A program made the position numbers and the translations under genes. Shown piece after piece: positions 18,839 through 26,861 of a stretch of DNA of 32,078 bases. The notes under the pieces were generated by a model that had not been told where the DNA came from, searched no databases, and worked only from the letters and a program-made list of their open reading frames with translations. Location of the stretch: the NCBI GenBank assembly GCA_944415565.1, contig CALYBQ010000017.1, forward strand, positions 1 through 32,078. The letters run 5' to 3'. The DNA is from an uncultured Rikenellaceae bacterium. Lineage in GTDB: Bacteria; Bacteroidota; Bacteroidia; Bacteroidales; Rikenellaceae. Position 1 is the first letter of the stretch. The number at the start of each line of letters is the position of its first letter.

Positions 18839-18876
18839 AAAAAACGACCAAATATCGAAATATGAGGTCGTTTTTT
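18839..18876. terminator. Terminator-like hairpin in a divergent intergenic region
   Basis: AAAAAACGACC (18839-18849) pairs perfectly with GGTCGTTTTTT (18866-18876). The 16-base loop contains ATAT and ATAT that could extend pairing. It has poly-T on both strands. It lies upstream of both the GH28 gene (-) and the NVEALA cassette (+), so no annotated transcript ends here. Confidence 0.75.
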
Positions 18877-18908
18877 TGTGCTAACTAAATTAGATGTGTA
18901 AATAATAT

Positions 18909-18936
18909 TTTGTGTATATATTTTATATTATATTTG
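18909..18936 (+). promoter_or_regulatory. Promoter of the NVEALA-propeller-DUF1573 cassette
   Basis: TATATTTG (18929-18936) is a perfect -7 box. TTTG (18909-18912) stands 16 bases upstream, a little closer than usual. The leader to the NVEALA start would be about 75 bases. The surroundings are very AT-rich, so a chance match is possible. Confidence 0.5.
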
Positions 18937-19015
18937 TTATACGTCTTTTTGAGGGTTTTATTATAGAATGTAGGTATTGCTGTGTTGTATGTAATTTACA
19001 TGGTTGTCAATTTAA

Positions 19016-19318
19016 ATGTTTATAAAAAGCGTAGCTTATGAGAAAATTTTCTTTTGTGTGACATTTTTTGTGTCTGCATGTGCTGTTTGTTTGCATGTAA
19101 AGGTTGCTCAACAAGCAAAATCGAATGGTTGGAGTGGTATTGTTACTGAAGTTGAGGCATTGGCTGCAGGTGGAGAGAGCGGAGATCGTATTATTTGTCG
19201 ATGTAAAGACGGCATTTTGACTAATGATAAATGTCTGGCAAGTAATGACGATGATAAATGTGCTCAAAGCGAACCTGGAGGTAACATAAATTGTCGAGAT
19301 TACAGTAGTAATTGTTAG
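19016..19318 (+). CDS. NVEALA-family small cysteine-rich exported peptide
   Basis: This 100-residue protein has an N-terminal hydrophobic segment (about 11-30, with C14, C22, C25) followed by TEVEALAAGG at 44-53. That matches the NVEALA motif that names this Bacteroidetes peptide family. The mature part holds six cysteines (61, 63, 73, 82, 93, 100) in a polar, Asp/Asn-rich sequence, which suggests disulfides or metal binding outside the cytoplasm. The family's function is unknown. It heads a three-gene AT-rich cassette. A perfect hairpin follows its stop by five bases. It is longer and more cysteine-rich than the broken copy at 22670-22938. Confidence 0.75.
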   Translation: MFIKSVAYEKIFFCVTFFVSACAVCLHVKVAQQAKSNGWSGIVTEVEALAAGGESGDRIICRCKDGILTNDKCLASNDDDKCAQSEPGGNINCRDYSSNC

Positions 19319-19323
19319 TTTTA

Positions 19324-19352
19324 GGGCAGGTATTTTGTTGGAATACCTGCCC
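19324..19352 (+). promoter_or_regulatory. Intercistronic hairpin, NVEALA to propeller
   Basis: GGGCAGGTATT (19324-19334) and AATACCTGCCC (19342-19352) form a perfect 11-bp stem with loop TTGTTGG. It starts 5 bases after the NVEALA stop and ends just before the propeller start. It has no T tract, so it may act as an mRNA stabiliser or processing site, or a weak attenuator. A hairpin of different sequence stands at the same place in the second cassette (22603-22634). Confidence 0.75.
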
Positions 19353-19367
19353 ATTATGGTAAAATTT

Positions 19368-20471
19368 ATGATGATGAAAAATCTGGTATTCGCTTTAATT
19401 GTGACAATATTGTTTGCTTCATGTAATGATAATCATGATAATACATTAGGTATTGAGAATATTAAATACACAAATATAGTAATAGATACTATTAATGTAT
19501 CTTTAGAAAATACGTCCTATATAGGGTTTTCCGGTGTAGTTAAAAATGCCGTTTATTTTGCAGATGAATTAATGTCTTACCTGTATATTATTGATAAGGA
19601 TGGTGGGGTAGTGGAGAGGCTGATGGGGCTAGGACGAGGCCCTGGGGAACTACCTATCAGGTCTTTTGTTGGTACTTCTGTTTCACAAGATAATACGTTG
19701 TATGTCATGGGTGGATCATATGATATGTATGTATTTAAAAATCTAAAAGAGCGTAAAAGAAAGTCAATAAAAGTATCAGGGCAAAAAACATCTTATGAGG
19801 CATCAGCTGCTTATACTTTATTGTCGGATGTGGTTATGATAACAGGGAATGGTAGTATATATTATAATGTGATTGGAAGTAACGAAGCCGTTGATCCTAT
19901 AGCCCAGAAAGATTACTTTGATAAGGCACATTATCTTATACAGGTAGATCTTAAGTCCATGGAAGCTACCCCAATTGGAACGTATTCTGATTTTTATAAA
20001 AATAATTATGGTAAAATACGGCATATGATTGAAACATATTATGACCTCGATCTTAATGGGAACTTTTATGTTTCACATCAAGCAGATTCTGTGATATATT
20101 TATATGATAAAGAATTTTCACTTATAAGTCAATTTGGTTTTCAGGGACGCGATATGGATACAGATTATAGCGATCCATCCTCTACTGAGGATAAATTCAA
20201 TGTAGCTTATGTGAAAGATCGTAAAGAAAAAGGATATTATTATGCAGTTAAATACGTTGATGAATTGGGGCTTTTGTTTAGATCATATAAAAAGGGAAGT
20301 CGTGCTATGACGGATGGCTTGCAAATTTATGAAAATAATATTTTAGTCGCAGATTTGGATGTGCCAGCTAATTTTAGGGTGGCTGGCTATATAGCTCCGT
20401 ATTTGATAACGGAAGTGATTGCAGACGAGAACTCAGAATCGGTTATGTTTTATAGATTTCGCATAAATTAG
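19368..20471 (+). CDS. 6-bladed beta-propeller lipoprotein (TolB-like/NHL-like, PF15869 type)
   Basis: The 367-residue protein has lipoprotein leader MMMKNLVFALIVTILFASC, followed by a propeller with blades such as SYIGFSGVVKNAVYFADEL, LYIIDKDGGVVERLMGLGRGPGEL and NTLYVMGGSYDMYVFKNL. The phrase G.GPGE is characteristic of the Bacteroidetes 6-bladed propeller family that accompanies NVEALA peptides. Its ligand is unknown. Starts at 19356, 19371 and 19374 are also possible; a still longer frame begins inside the hairpin and is unlikely. Its AT content is much higher than that of the flanking chromosomal genes. The protein is homologous in type to 21532-22584 but clearly diverged. Confidence 0.82.
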   Translation: MMMKNLVFALIVTILFASCNDNHDNTLGIENIKYTNIVIDTINVSLENTSYIGFSGVVKNAVYFADELMSYLYIIDKDGGVVERLMGLGRGPGELPIRSFVGTSVSQDNTLYVMGGSYDMYVFKNLKERKRKSIKVSGQKTSYEASAAYTLLSDVVMITGNGSIYYNVIGSNEAVDPIAQKDYFDKAHYLIQVDLKSMEATPIGTYSDFYKNNYGKIRHMIETYYDLDLNGNFYVSHQADSVIYLYDKEFSLISQFGFQGRDMDTDYSDPSSTEDKFNVAYVKDRKEKGYYYAVKYVDELGLLFRSYKKGSRAMTDGLQIYENNILVADLDVPANFRVAGYIAPYLITEVIADENSESVMFYRFRIN

Positions 20472-20525
20472 CATTGATAATATGAAAAAGAAAATATTAC
20501 TAATATTATTTGTTTCATAATTTTA

Positions 20526-20939
20526 TTGCTTTCATTAATTATGATCATCAAATCGCTATGCTCACTAACAACTGGTGGGCTACAGGCAATTGAGACAACA
20601 GACACAGAAATAAAAAAAGATCCGATAACGATTGTAGATTTTGATGATAGTATGGTTAATGTAGGTACCCTCCGTAAGGATACAGTCATACATCATGGTT
20701 ATACTTTTCACAATGTTGGCGATAAACCGTTAATTGTTTATTATGTCAGCCCTGATTGTAATTGTACAGGCTATTCTATATCAAAAAAAATGGCATTGCC
20801 TGGTGATAGTCTGACGATTGACTTGACTGTGGATACAAAAAATAAGAAGAATCGGTTTATGTTGAGTACAGTTGTGCGTATGAATACAGATAAAGGGTTG
20901 TATGTGTTACGATTAGAAGGCAATGTTGCTAGTATGTAA
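20526..20939 (+). CDS. DUF1573 protein, N-terminus possibly frameshifted
   Basis: A DUF1573 (ASH/MSP-like beta-sandwich) domain covers most of the protein: NVGTLRKDTVIHHGYTFHN, GDKPLIVYYVSPDCNCTGY and LPGDSLTIDLTVDT. These show the family's F.N.G..PL.I and SCxCT features. Here the frame starts at TTG 20526; the first in-frame ATG is 20541. Upstream, ATG 20482 begins MKKKILLILFVS and then stops. One extra base in its A run would give MKKENITNIICF... running into IILLLSLIMIIK, a good membrane/signal segment. I therefore suspect a one-base deletion or sequencing slip. Third gene of the cassette, likely extracytoplasmic. Function unknown. Confidence 0.7.
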   Translation: MLSLIMIIKSLCSLTTGGLQAIETTDTEIKKDPITIVDFDDSMVNVGTLRKDTVIHHGYTFHNVGDKPLIVYYVSPDCNCTGYSISKKMALPGDSLTIDLTVDTKNKKNRFMLSTVVRMNTDKGLYVLRLEGNVASM

Positions 20940-20951
20940 AGTCTAAATGTC

Positions 20952-21002
20952 TTAGAAAATAACCCGATAAGAAGATAATATCTTTATCGGGTTATTTTCT
21001 AA
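20952..21002. terminator. Bidirectional terminator between DUF1573 gene and ssrA
   Basis: A perfect 19-bp stem, TTAGAAAATAACCCGATAA (20952-20970) with its complement at 20984-21002, has a 13-base loop that can pair further (AAGAT/ATCTT). It lies 12 bases after the DUF1573 stop and 17 bases beyond the 3' end of tmRNA on the other strand, so it can serve both. Confidence 0.93.
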
Positions 21003-21019
21003 AAACTAATTGATTGCAG

Positions 21020-21422
21020 TGGAGACGGAGGGAGTCGAACCCTCGTCCAAACAGGGAACCCGAAAGCTTTCTACACGCTTAGCCATCCATTTTATCCTTC
21101 TTTCCGCACCCGGCAGGCGGCAACCTAGCACGGAACCCAGCCCGTTTGTTTTCGCTTCGGAGTACGGGCGTCTTCCGAAACTATTCTCCCTTTGATGATA
21201 CCCTGAAGCCAAAACGTCGGGAAACGGGGCGTTCCGGTAGGGTACTCGTCGGCGGACCAGCCTTGGGCCCGCGGATTAAGCGATTTTACTTGGTAAAATT
21301 ACGCAGCGAGTGCATAGCTATTATTGCCATTTGTAGTTTGAACGTTCATATTTACGAGCCTCCGTACAACGCTCGGCGTGCTTACAATCAAACTCTGCCT
21401 GCTGTCAAAACCGGTCGTCCCC
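21020..21422 (-). ncRNA. ssrA: Transfer-messenger RNA (tmRNA)
   Basis: tmRNA rescues stalled ribosomes by acting as tRNA and then as a short mRNA. The 5' end GGGGACGACCGGTTTTGACAG and the 3' end GGTTCGACTCCCTCCGTCTCCA form the tRNA-like domain. The acceptor pairs GGGGACG with CGTCTCC, including one G.U, and the T loop is TTCGACT. The tag reading frame, at 21299-21328, encodes GNNSYALAA followed by TAA. The YALAA end is the usual degradation signal, and the Gly resume codon fits Bacteroidetes tags. CCA is not encoded. The length is 403 nt. Confidence 0.95.
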
Positions 21423-21460
21423 ATGTCTTGCCAAGCCGGAACCTGAAATGTAATGCTATG

Positions 21461-21468
21461 CAAAGATA
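21461..21468 (-). promoter_or_regulatory. -7 element of ssrA promoter
   Basis: On the minus strand this is TATCTTTG, a full TAnnTTTG match, 39 bases before the mature tmRNA 5' end. That leaves a short 5' leader to be trimmed, presumably by RNase P. No clear -33 TTTG is visible. Confidence 0.5.
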
Positions 21469-21531
21469 ACGTAATTTTATTGATCGGATTGTACGCTGTG
21501 TAATTTATTTGTCACTTCGGGAACGGATGCC

Positions 21532-22584
21532 CTATTTAAACAGGCGGTTGAACGTATAGAGGTATCCGTTTACGGTGTCGATGGCGAACGATGTGCAGAA
21601 ACGGTCCAGTTTCAATTCAAATACCGGATTGCCTTCCCAGTCGAAGAATTGTATGGTCGGTAGCGTTTTTCGCTCTGTCTCATAGCTGAGTACGTCCTCA
21701 TTGCAATATAGGGTTGCAAAGAAATCGTCGAAAATCTTGGCTCCGTCATACGTATACATCCTGTACGCCGGTTCCGTGTCATGTATGTGCGATATGTCGT
21801 CTATGCGTTTCCCGACGCATATGGTCTTGCCTGTCGATCCATCCGGCGAATAGAGGTTGATATGGTTGAGCATCGTCGGTGTCTCCAAGATCAGATTCTT
21901 TTCCCTGTTGTATTTCAGGTCGGCTGCGAGGATATTGTGGTTCTTTCCGGGTTTGACCTCGGACAGATTGAGTTTGTCTAGATTGTCCGGAGTTACATCT
22001 TTGCCGCCTTTAGAGATGTATCTGGGCAGTTGGGTGCCGTTGTTGCTTAATTTGCGGCAGAATACGTCGTTCCCGTTAAGCAATATGGCATTGATGGCGT
22101 TTCGGTCTAACTTATCGACTATTACGGAGAATTCGGCGCGCGAATTTTCTATCATGCCGGTTATGTCCGTCATTACGATCCTGTCTTTCATATAGTCGAA
22201 TATCCTTGCGAATATGCGTCCGTTTTCTTTGTAGAATTCCGTATGGTTCAGGGCAGGGGCCCAAAGGAATTCATTGGGGCCGTTGCCTTTCGGAAAGAAC
22301 TTGCCCAACAGACGTTCGTCGGGCAGTGAGTATACGCTCCAGAAATTAGCAGGATCGGATGTCTGGATAAACAGCAATGTGTTGTAAATGGCGAATGTCT
22401 GGGCTCCGATGGCATCGGTCGTGACGGGGATGCCATTGCCGATCTTGTGCGAATGAGGAAACTCGCTTATATAGTTCACCTCGTCCAATACCATGTAGTT
22501 TGCAGACGGGGCAGGTGCGACGCGTTTGCAGCCGCTTATAAAGCATAATAATAAACAAGGAAATAATAATAGTTTTCTCTTCAT
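21532..22584 (-). CDS. 6-bladed beta-propeller lipoprotein, second copy
   Basis: This 350-residue lipoprotein has leader MKRKLLLFPCLLLCFISGC (Cys19). Propeller blades follow, including FAIYNTLLFIQTSDPANFWSVYSL, RLLGKFFPKGNGPNEFL, INLYSPDGSTG and IQFFDWEGNPVFELKL. The GNGPNEF motif corresponds to GRGPGEL in the + strand copy at 19368-20471. It belongs to the same family but has chromosome-like base composition, so the two are not a recent duplication. It lies directly downstream of a broken NVEALA gene and a hairpin. Ligand and role are unknown. I see no clear terminator before the ssrA promoter. Confidence 0.83.
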   Translation of the reverse strand: MKRKLLLFPCLLLCFISGCKRVAPAPSANYMVLDEVNYISEFPHSHKIGNGIPVTTDAIGAQTFAIYNTLLFIQTSDPANFWSVYSLPDERLLGKFFPKGNGPNEFLWAPALNHTEFYKENGRIFARIFDYMKDRIVMTDITGMIENSRAEFSVIVDKLDRNAINAILLNGNDVFCRKLSNNGTQLPRYISKGGKDVTPDNLDKLNLSEVKPGKNHNILAADLKYNREKNLILETPTMLNHINLYSPDGSTGKTICVGKRIDDISHIHDTEPAYRMYTYDGAKIFDDFFATLYCNEDVLSYETERKTLPTIQFFDWEGNPVFELKLDRFCTSFAIDTVNGYLYTFNRLFK

Positions 22585-22602
22585 ATGTTTGTGAGGTTTG
22601 AA

Positions 22603-22634
22603 ATTACGTCGGTAATATTAATTACCGACGTAAT
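22603..22634 (-). promoter_or_regulatory. Intercistronic hairpin between broken NVEALA gene and propeller
   Basis: ATTACGTCGGTAAT (22603-22616) and ATTACCGACGTAAT (22621-22634) form a perfect 14-bp stem with loop ATTA. It sits 35 bases past the NVEALA stop and 18 bases before the propeller start, and has no T tract. Position and form match the hairpin at 19324-19352 although the sequence differs. Confidence 0.75.
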
Positions 22635-22669
22635 GATAAAACAATCGTGAGTTTACAATTTCCTATCCT

Positions 22670-22938
22670 TTACGGACAGGTACTTTTACTTGAAAAAGCT
22701 GTCGCTTTTGAGTTCGCTATCGGCCCGCTGCTGCACGAGGGGCAGTACAGAACTGTGTGGCTCTCTTTGCTGGTGATGGTGTTGTAGCATGTTTTCCCGG
22801 AATACTCAGGGTTTGAAGCCAACGCTTCAACATTGGCCAATAATATATCCCGTTCATAATGATGTTTACCGAGACAGCAATAGCAGTCACAGCTACAATG
22901 ACACCACTTTTTATTGCATACGCATATTTGTTTTTAAT
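22670..22938 (-). pseudogene. NVEALA peptide gene, broken by start-codon loss and a frameshift
   Basis: Translating the minus strand from 22938 gives (ATT)KNKYAYAIKSGVIVAVTAIAVS and VNIIMN, a typical NVEALA-family leader. The frame then moves by one base near 22850-22860. The new frame reads RDILLANVEALASNPEYSGK, then TCYNTITSKESH, LYCPSCSSG and a final STCP before TAA. The exact NVEALA motif and five cysteines leave little doubt about identity. Two faults are visible. The position expected for ATG is ATT, with an in-frame stop three codons upstream. One base is also missing where, for example, AAC reads as AAA-C would. The missing base could be a sequencing error, but the two together suggest decay. 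Confidence 0.8.
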
Positions 22939-23088
22939 GTGTACTTAAAAATAAATATTTTATGTGTGATATGCAACCTATTGTAGTGCTAATGGACGTT
23001 TTTTGTTGTTTGTGTGATATGTGCCGGTATTTCTGCGGTGATGGCTGTTTCCCGTAAGAATGTATATTAATCCGTGCCTGCTGCCGTA

Positions 23089-24093
23089 TCAATATATCTC
23101 GTTTATCACCTTGCGGATATTGTATACTTCATTGACAGGGACGTCTATGCCGTAAACGCCTTTTTCGATGACCCGCAAGCCCGGCCTTTGTGTGAACGTG
23201 CGGAGATGGTAGAGTCCATCGATATTTCCTCGTATCAGGTACGTGTGCCCTTCGTAGTCGCCGTATGTCGTTACCCATTTGTTGTCGAGCTGGATGTTCG
23301 CGATATTCTCCAATTCGCATCGTGCTGCCGGCAGCGGGAAATAGGCACTCTCGTATGTCTGCCATTTTCCGCCTTTGTAGACCGAGCGCAGTATCTCGCG
23401 GCCGGCCGGCGTCACTTCGTATAGTTCGGCTCCTTCGCATGGCGGCGTATAGCCGGTCATTACCCATTCGGGATAGCCTCCGTCGCCGAGTGTCGATGTC
23501 GTGAATCCGCCGCCGCCGTTTGGCCATGCGTGCAGTTGGTTGCCGCCGAGTTCGGGAGAGTAGGGTACGATCAAGCCGTTGGTGGCTGTGCTGTAGAACC
23601 GTATGACCGCATATCCTGCGCCGTCTACGGCGAATTTGGTCCCCTCGTAATCGAGCCGCAGTCCGCAGAATACCTCCTCCATAGTGCACAAACGCTTGAC
23701 GTCCGCAGCTTCGCATATGAACCCGCCTATGGTCCCGCCGTATACGTTGTTCATGTATATGGCTATTTCGTCGAGCGGAATGACCTTTTGCAACAGGGTG
23801 TTGGTGTCCGGTTTGCTGACGTTGTTCCTGATCGCTATCAACCGTTCCTGCTCTGCCGGCATGAGGCTCCATGCGGAATCGGTACTCCAACTGATGAATT
23901 CCTCTTCACTGATGTCGAGGTCGGATAGTATCGCGTCTTTCTCCTCCTCGAATCCCGGCAGGGATATGATGTTCGCACGACCGTATTTTCCCTCTTTGAC
24001 GAAAAAGTCCCGATCGTCGTCTGAGTCGCACGAGCATGCGAACGCGAACGACGCACAAGATATTGTCAGAAAGTATCGGGTCCATCGGCGCAT
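23089..24093 (-). CDS. Lipoprotein of unknown function downstream of mutS
   Basis: From Met at 24091-24093 the protein has 334 residues and begins MRRWTRYFLTISCASFAFAC, a lipoprotein leader, followed by acidic residues (DSDDDRDFF). A longer frame starts at 24153, overlapping the mutS stop (TAATG). That would suit translational coupling but puts a 20-residue extension before the leader. The mature part has recognisable secondary-structure alternation and conserved-looking phrases (YGGTIGGFICEAADVKRL, GLRLDYEGTKFAVDGAGYAVIRFYS, PPCEGAELYEVTPAGREIL), but I cannot assign a family. It is the last gene of the helicase-GH43-mutS operon. Confidence 0.72.
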   Translation of the reverse strand: MRRWTRYFLTISCASFAFACSCDSDDDRDFFVKEGKYGRANIISLPGFEEEKDAILSDLDISEEEFISWSTDSAWSLMPAEQERLIAIRNNVSKPDTNTLLQKVIPLDEIAIYMNNVYGGTIGGFICEAADVKRLCTMEEVFCGLRLDYEGTKFAVDGAGYAVIRFYSTATNGLIVPYSPELGGNQLHAWPNGGGGFTTSTLGDGGYPEWVMTGYTPPCEGAELYEVTPAGREILRSVYKGGKWQTYESAYFPLPAARCELENIANIQLDNKWVTTYGDYEGHTYLIRGNIDGLYHLRTFTQRPGLRVIEKGVYGIDVPVNEVYNIRKVINEIY

Positions 24094-24152
24094 ATCGGTG
24101 AGTTTGCCCGTGTATGCGCCGGATCGTTTTCTCGTGAGGGTTGTGTGAGACA

Positions 24153-26861
24153 TTATATTCCGGTGATTTTCTTTATTTCGTTCAGTTTGTTGAGTGCTTC
24201 GAGCGGTGTCAGCGAATTGATGTCCAACCCTCTGATTTCGTCCCTTATTTGTTTCAGTACCGGGTCGTCCAGCTGGAACATGCTGAGTTGGAATCCGGGT
24301 TCTCCCGATTCTGCCGCAGCCGCTTTGCTGCGGCGGGCTTTGACAGCTTTGGTAATGACCTCTGCTGTTTCTGCACCGCCTTTAGTCTCACTTTTGGGTG
24401 AGGTTTCGGCGGTCTCGCCCTTTTTGCGTATTGCCTCCATGCTGCCGAGCATTTCCGATGCGCGGTCCACTACCCAGCGCGGCATACCTGCCATTTTCGC
24501 GACGTGTATACCGAACGAGTGTTCTGTTCCGCCCGGCACGAGCTTACGCAGGAATACTATGTTGCGGTCTACCTCTTTGACCGAGACGTTGTAGTTGCGG
24601 ACACGGTCGCACAGTTGTTCCAGTTCGTTCAGTTCGTGGTAGTGTGTCGCGAACAGCGTTTTCGCGCGTGCCGTGTGGTTGTGTATGTATTCGACCATCG
24701 CCCATGCTATGGATATGCCGTCGTATGTGCTCGTTCCGCGCCCGATCTCGTCCAGAAGCAGCAGGCTACGGTCAGATATGTTGTTGAGGATGCTGGCCGA
24801 TTCGAGCATTTCGACCATGAACGTACTCTCGCCCTGCGATATGTTGTCCGATGCGCCGACCCTCGTGAATATTTTGTCCACTATGCCTATGCGGGCCGAG
24901 TAGGCCGGAACGAAGCTGCCTATCTGGGCCATAAGTACTATGAGGGCGGTCTGGCGCAGGAGTGCCGATTTACCGGCCATGTTAGGACCCGTTATCATCA
25001 TCACCTGCTGCTGTTCGTCGTCGAGGTATATGTCGTTCGGGATATATACTTCGCCGACCGGCAGCAGCGTTTCTATCACAGGGTGACGTCCCTCCTTTAT
25101 GTCTATCGTCTTGCTCTCGTCGAGTTCCGGACGGCAGTAGTTACGCTCCATGGCCACTTGTGCGAACGACATCAGACAGTCGAGACGGGCCACCGCAGCG
25201 GCATCTTGCTGAAGCCGGCGCAGGAAACGAGTAAGGTATTCCACTATCTGGTCGTAGACGGCCTGCTCGATTGCGACTATCTTCTCTTCTGCACCAAGTA
25301 CTTTGCTTTCGTACTCCTTGAGCTCTTCGGTTATGTAGCGCTCGGCCGACGTCAGCGTCTGCTTGCGTATCCAGTTCTCCGGGACTTTGTCCTTATGTGC
25401 GTTACGTACCTCTATATAGTAGCCGAAGACGTTGTTGAAGCTGACCTTCAGCGACGGGATGCCTGTGGCCTCGCTCTCACGCGTCTGTATTTCGGCTATC
25501 AGGTCCTTACCGTGCAGCGCGATGCTGCGTAGATCGTCCAGTTCGATGTTCACTCCGTCGGCTATCACGCCGCCTTTGGCGATTTGGTTGCACGGGTCTG
25601 GGTATATTTCCCGTGCGATCTTTTCGCGTACTTCGTCCAACAGGTCGATGTGGCCTGCCAGTTCGGTCAGCCGTGGATCGCCGGTAGATTCGAGGAACAT
25701 TTTAACCTCGGCTACTGCTTCGAGCGAGTTCTTGAGCTGTACCATTTCGCGCGGCATGACCTTGCGTGCCGCTATCCGGGACGAGATGCGTTCGAGGTCG
25801 TTGACCAGCGAGAGCTGTTCGCCTATCTCATCGGCCCTGTCCGGTCTCTCCTTGAACCATTGCACTACGTCGAGCCGTGCGTTGAGTTCGTTGATATCTT
25901 TGACTGGAAGTGCGATCCATTTCTTCAGCAGTCGTCCGCCCATCGGCGTGCGCGTGCGGTCGATCACGTCTGCGAAGCCGCTGCGTACACGTTGGTCGTT
26001 GGACGAGAAGAGTTCGAGGTTGCGTATCGTGAAGCGGTCGATCCAGACGTATTTGTCCTCGTCTATGCGCGAAATGGACGATATGTGGTTTATATCCTTA
26101 TGTTCCGTGAATTCGAGGTAGTAGAGAATGGCCCCTGCCGCAGCTATGGCCGAGGACATAGCCTCGATTCCGAAACCCTTCAGCGATGTAGTCCCGAACT
26201 GTTTGCAGAGTTTCTCGCGGTTCAGTTCTTTGGAGAACACCCACTCGTCCAGCTTGTAGGTGTAGTGTTTGTCGCCGAACGACATCTTGAATCGCCCTTC
26301 GTAACTCCGCTGGTAGATTATCTCTTTCGGCTGGAAATTCGAGATAAGTTTGTCCACGTACTGGTCGTTGCCTTCGGCGGCATAGAATTCGCCTGTCGAC
26401 AGGTCGAGGAACGCTACTCCGGTCGCTTTGTCGCCGAAATAGACTGAGGCGAGGAATGTGTTCTCCTTGCCGGCCAGAATGTTGTCGTTGAGGGCGACAC
26501 CCGGTGTGACGAGTTCGATGACGCCTCGTTTGACTATTGTCTTGACCTTTTTAGGGTCTTCGAGCTGTTCGCATATGGCAACGCGTTCGCCGGCCCTGAC
26601 CAGTTTCGGCAGATAGACGTCGAGGGCGTGGTAGGGGAATCCGGCCAACTCCACGAAACTCGCCGCCCCGTTCGCCCTGCGTGTGAGGGTGATGCCGAGT
26701 ATGCTGCTCGCCTTGACGGCGTCCTCGCCGAACGTTTCGTAGAAGTCGCCGACGCGGAACAGCAATATGGCGTCGGGATGTACCGCCTTGATGCTGTAAT
26801 ATTGTTTCATCAAGGGCGTTTCGACGTACTTTTTATCTTTTATTTTTTTCGTGTTTTCCAT
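24153..26861 (-). CDS. mutS: DNA mismatch repair protein MutS
   Basis: MutS recognises mismatches and small loops and recruits MutL. The 902-residue protein has the mismatch-wedge motif F40-Y-E42 ([12 protein letters not shown]) and the connector, lever and clamp domains. The ATPase has Walker A GPNMAGKS (625-632), Walker [10 protein letters not shown] (Asp704), the [10 protein letters not shown] loop and ATHYHEL. A low-complexity linker of about 40 residues (about 813-850) precedes a C-terminal helical part. QLSMF at 858-862 fits the beta-clamp-binding pattern QLxLF. Its start overlaps the end of the GH43 gene by 22 bases, and its stop overlaps an ATG of the downstream lipoprotein frame. Confidence 0.98.
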   Translation of the reverse strand: MENTKKIKDKKYVETPLMKQYYSIKAVHPDAILLFRVGDFYETFGEDAVKASSILGITLTRRANGAASFVELAGFPYHALDVYLPKLVRAGERVAICEQLEDPKKVKTIVKRGVIELVTPGVALNDNILAGKENTFLASVYFGDKATGVAFLDLSTGEFYAAEGNDQYVDKLISNFQPKEIIYQRSYEGRFKMSFGDKHYTYKLDEWVFSKELNREKLCKQFGTTSLKGFGIEAMSSAIAAAGAILYYLEFTEHKDINHISSISRIDEDKYVWIDRFTIRNLELFSSNDQRVRSGFADVIDRTRTPMGGRLLKKWIALPVKDINELNARLDVVQWFKERPDRADEIGEQLSLVNDLERISSRIAARKVMPREMVQLKNSLEAVAEVKMFLESTGDPRLTELAGHIDLLDEVREKIAREIYPDPCNQIAKGGVIADGVNIELDDLRSIALHGKDLIAEIQTRESEATGIPSLKVSFNNVFGYYIEVRNAHKDKVPENWIRKQTLTSAERYITEELKEYESKVLGAEEKIVAIEQAVYDQIVEYLTRFLRRLQQDAAAVARLDCLMSFAQVAMERNYCRPELDESKTIDIKEGRHPVIETLLPVGEVYIPNDIYLDDEQQQVMMITGPNMAGKSALLRQTALIVLMAQIGSFVPAYSARIGIVDKIFTRVGASDNISQGESTFMVEMLESASILNNISDRSLLLLDEIGRGTSTYDGISIAWAMVEYIHNHTARAKTLFATHYHELNELEQLCDRVRNYNVSVKEVDRNIVFLRKLVPGGTEHSFGIHVAKMAGMPRWVVDRASEMLGSMEAIRKKGETAETSPKSETKGGAETAEVITKAVKARRSKAAAAESGEPGFQLSMFQLDDPVLKQIRDEIRGLDINSLTPLEALNKLNEIKKITGI

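Noticed and set aside
20482-20495. Programmed -1 frameshift at the A run of the DUF1573 gene.
   Set aside because: In the starting frame the heptamer is G_AAA_AAG, not A_AAA_AAG, and it comes directly after the start codon, so the slip signal does not fit. A one-base deletion is simpler.
21000-21060. Possible phage-type attachment site at the ssrA 3' end.
   Set aside because: The AT-rich cassette adjoins the tmRNA 3' end, but I find no second copy of the 3'-terminal sequence on its far side and no integrase gene.
21010-21469. Short frames on both strands over 21010-21469.
   Set aside because: They lie across the tmRNA gene, whose structure and tag explain the sequence.
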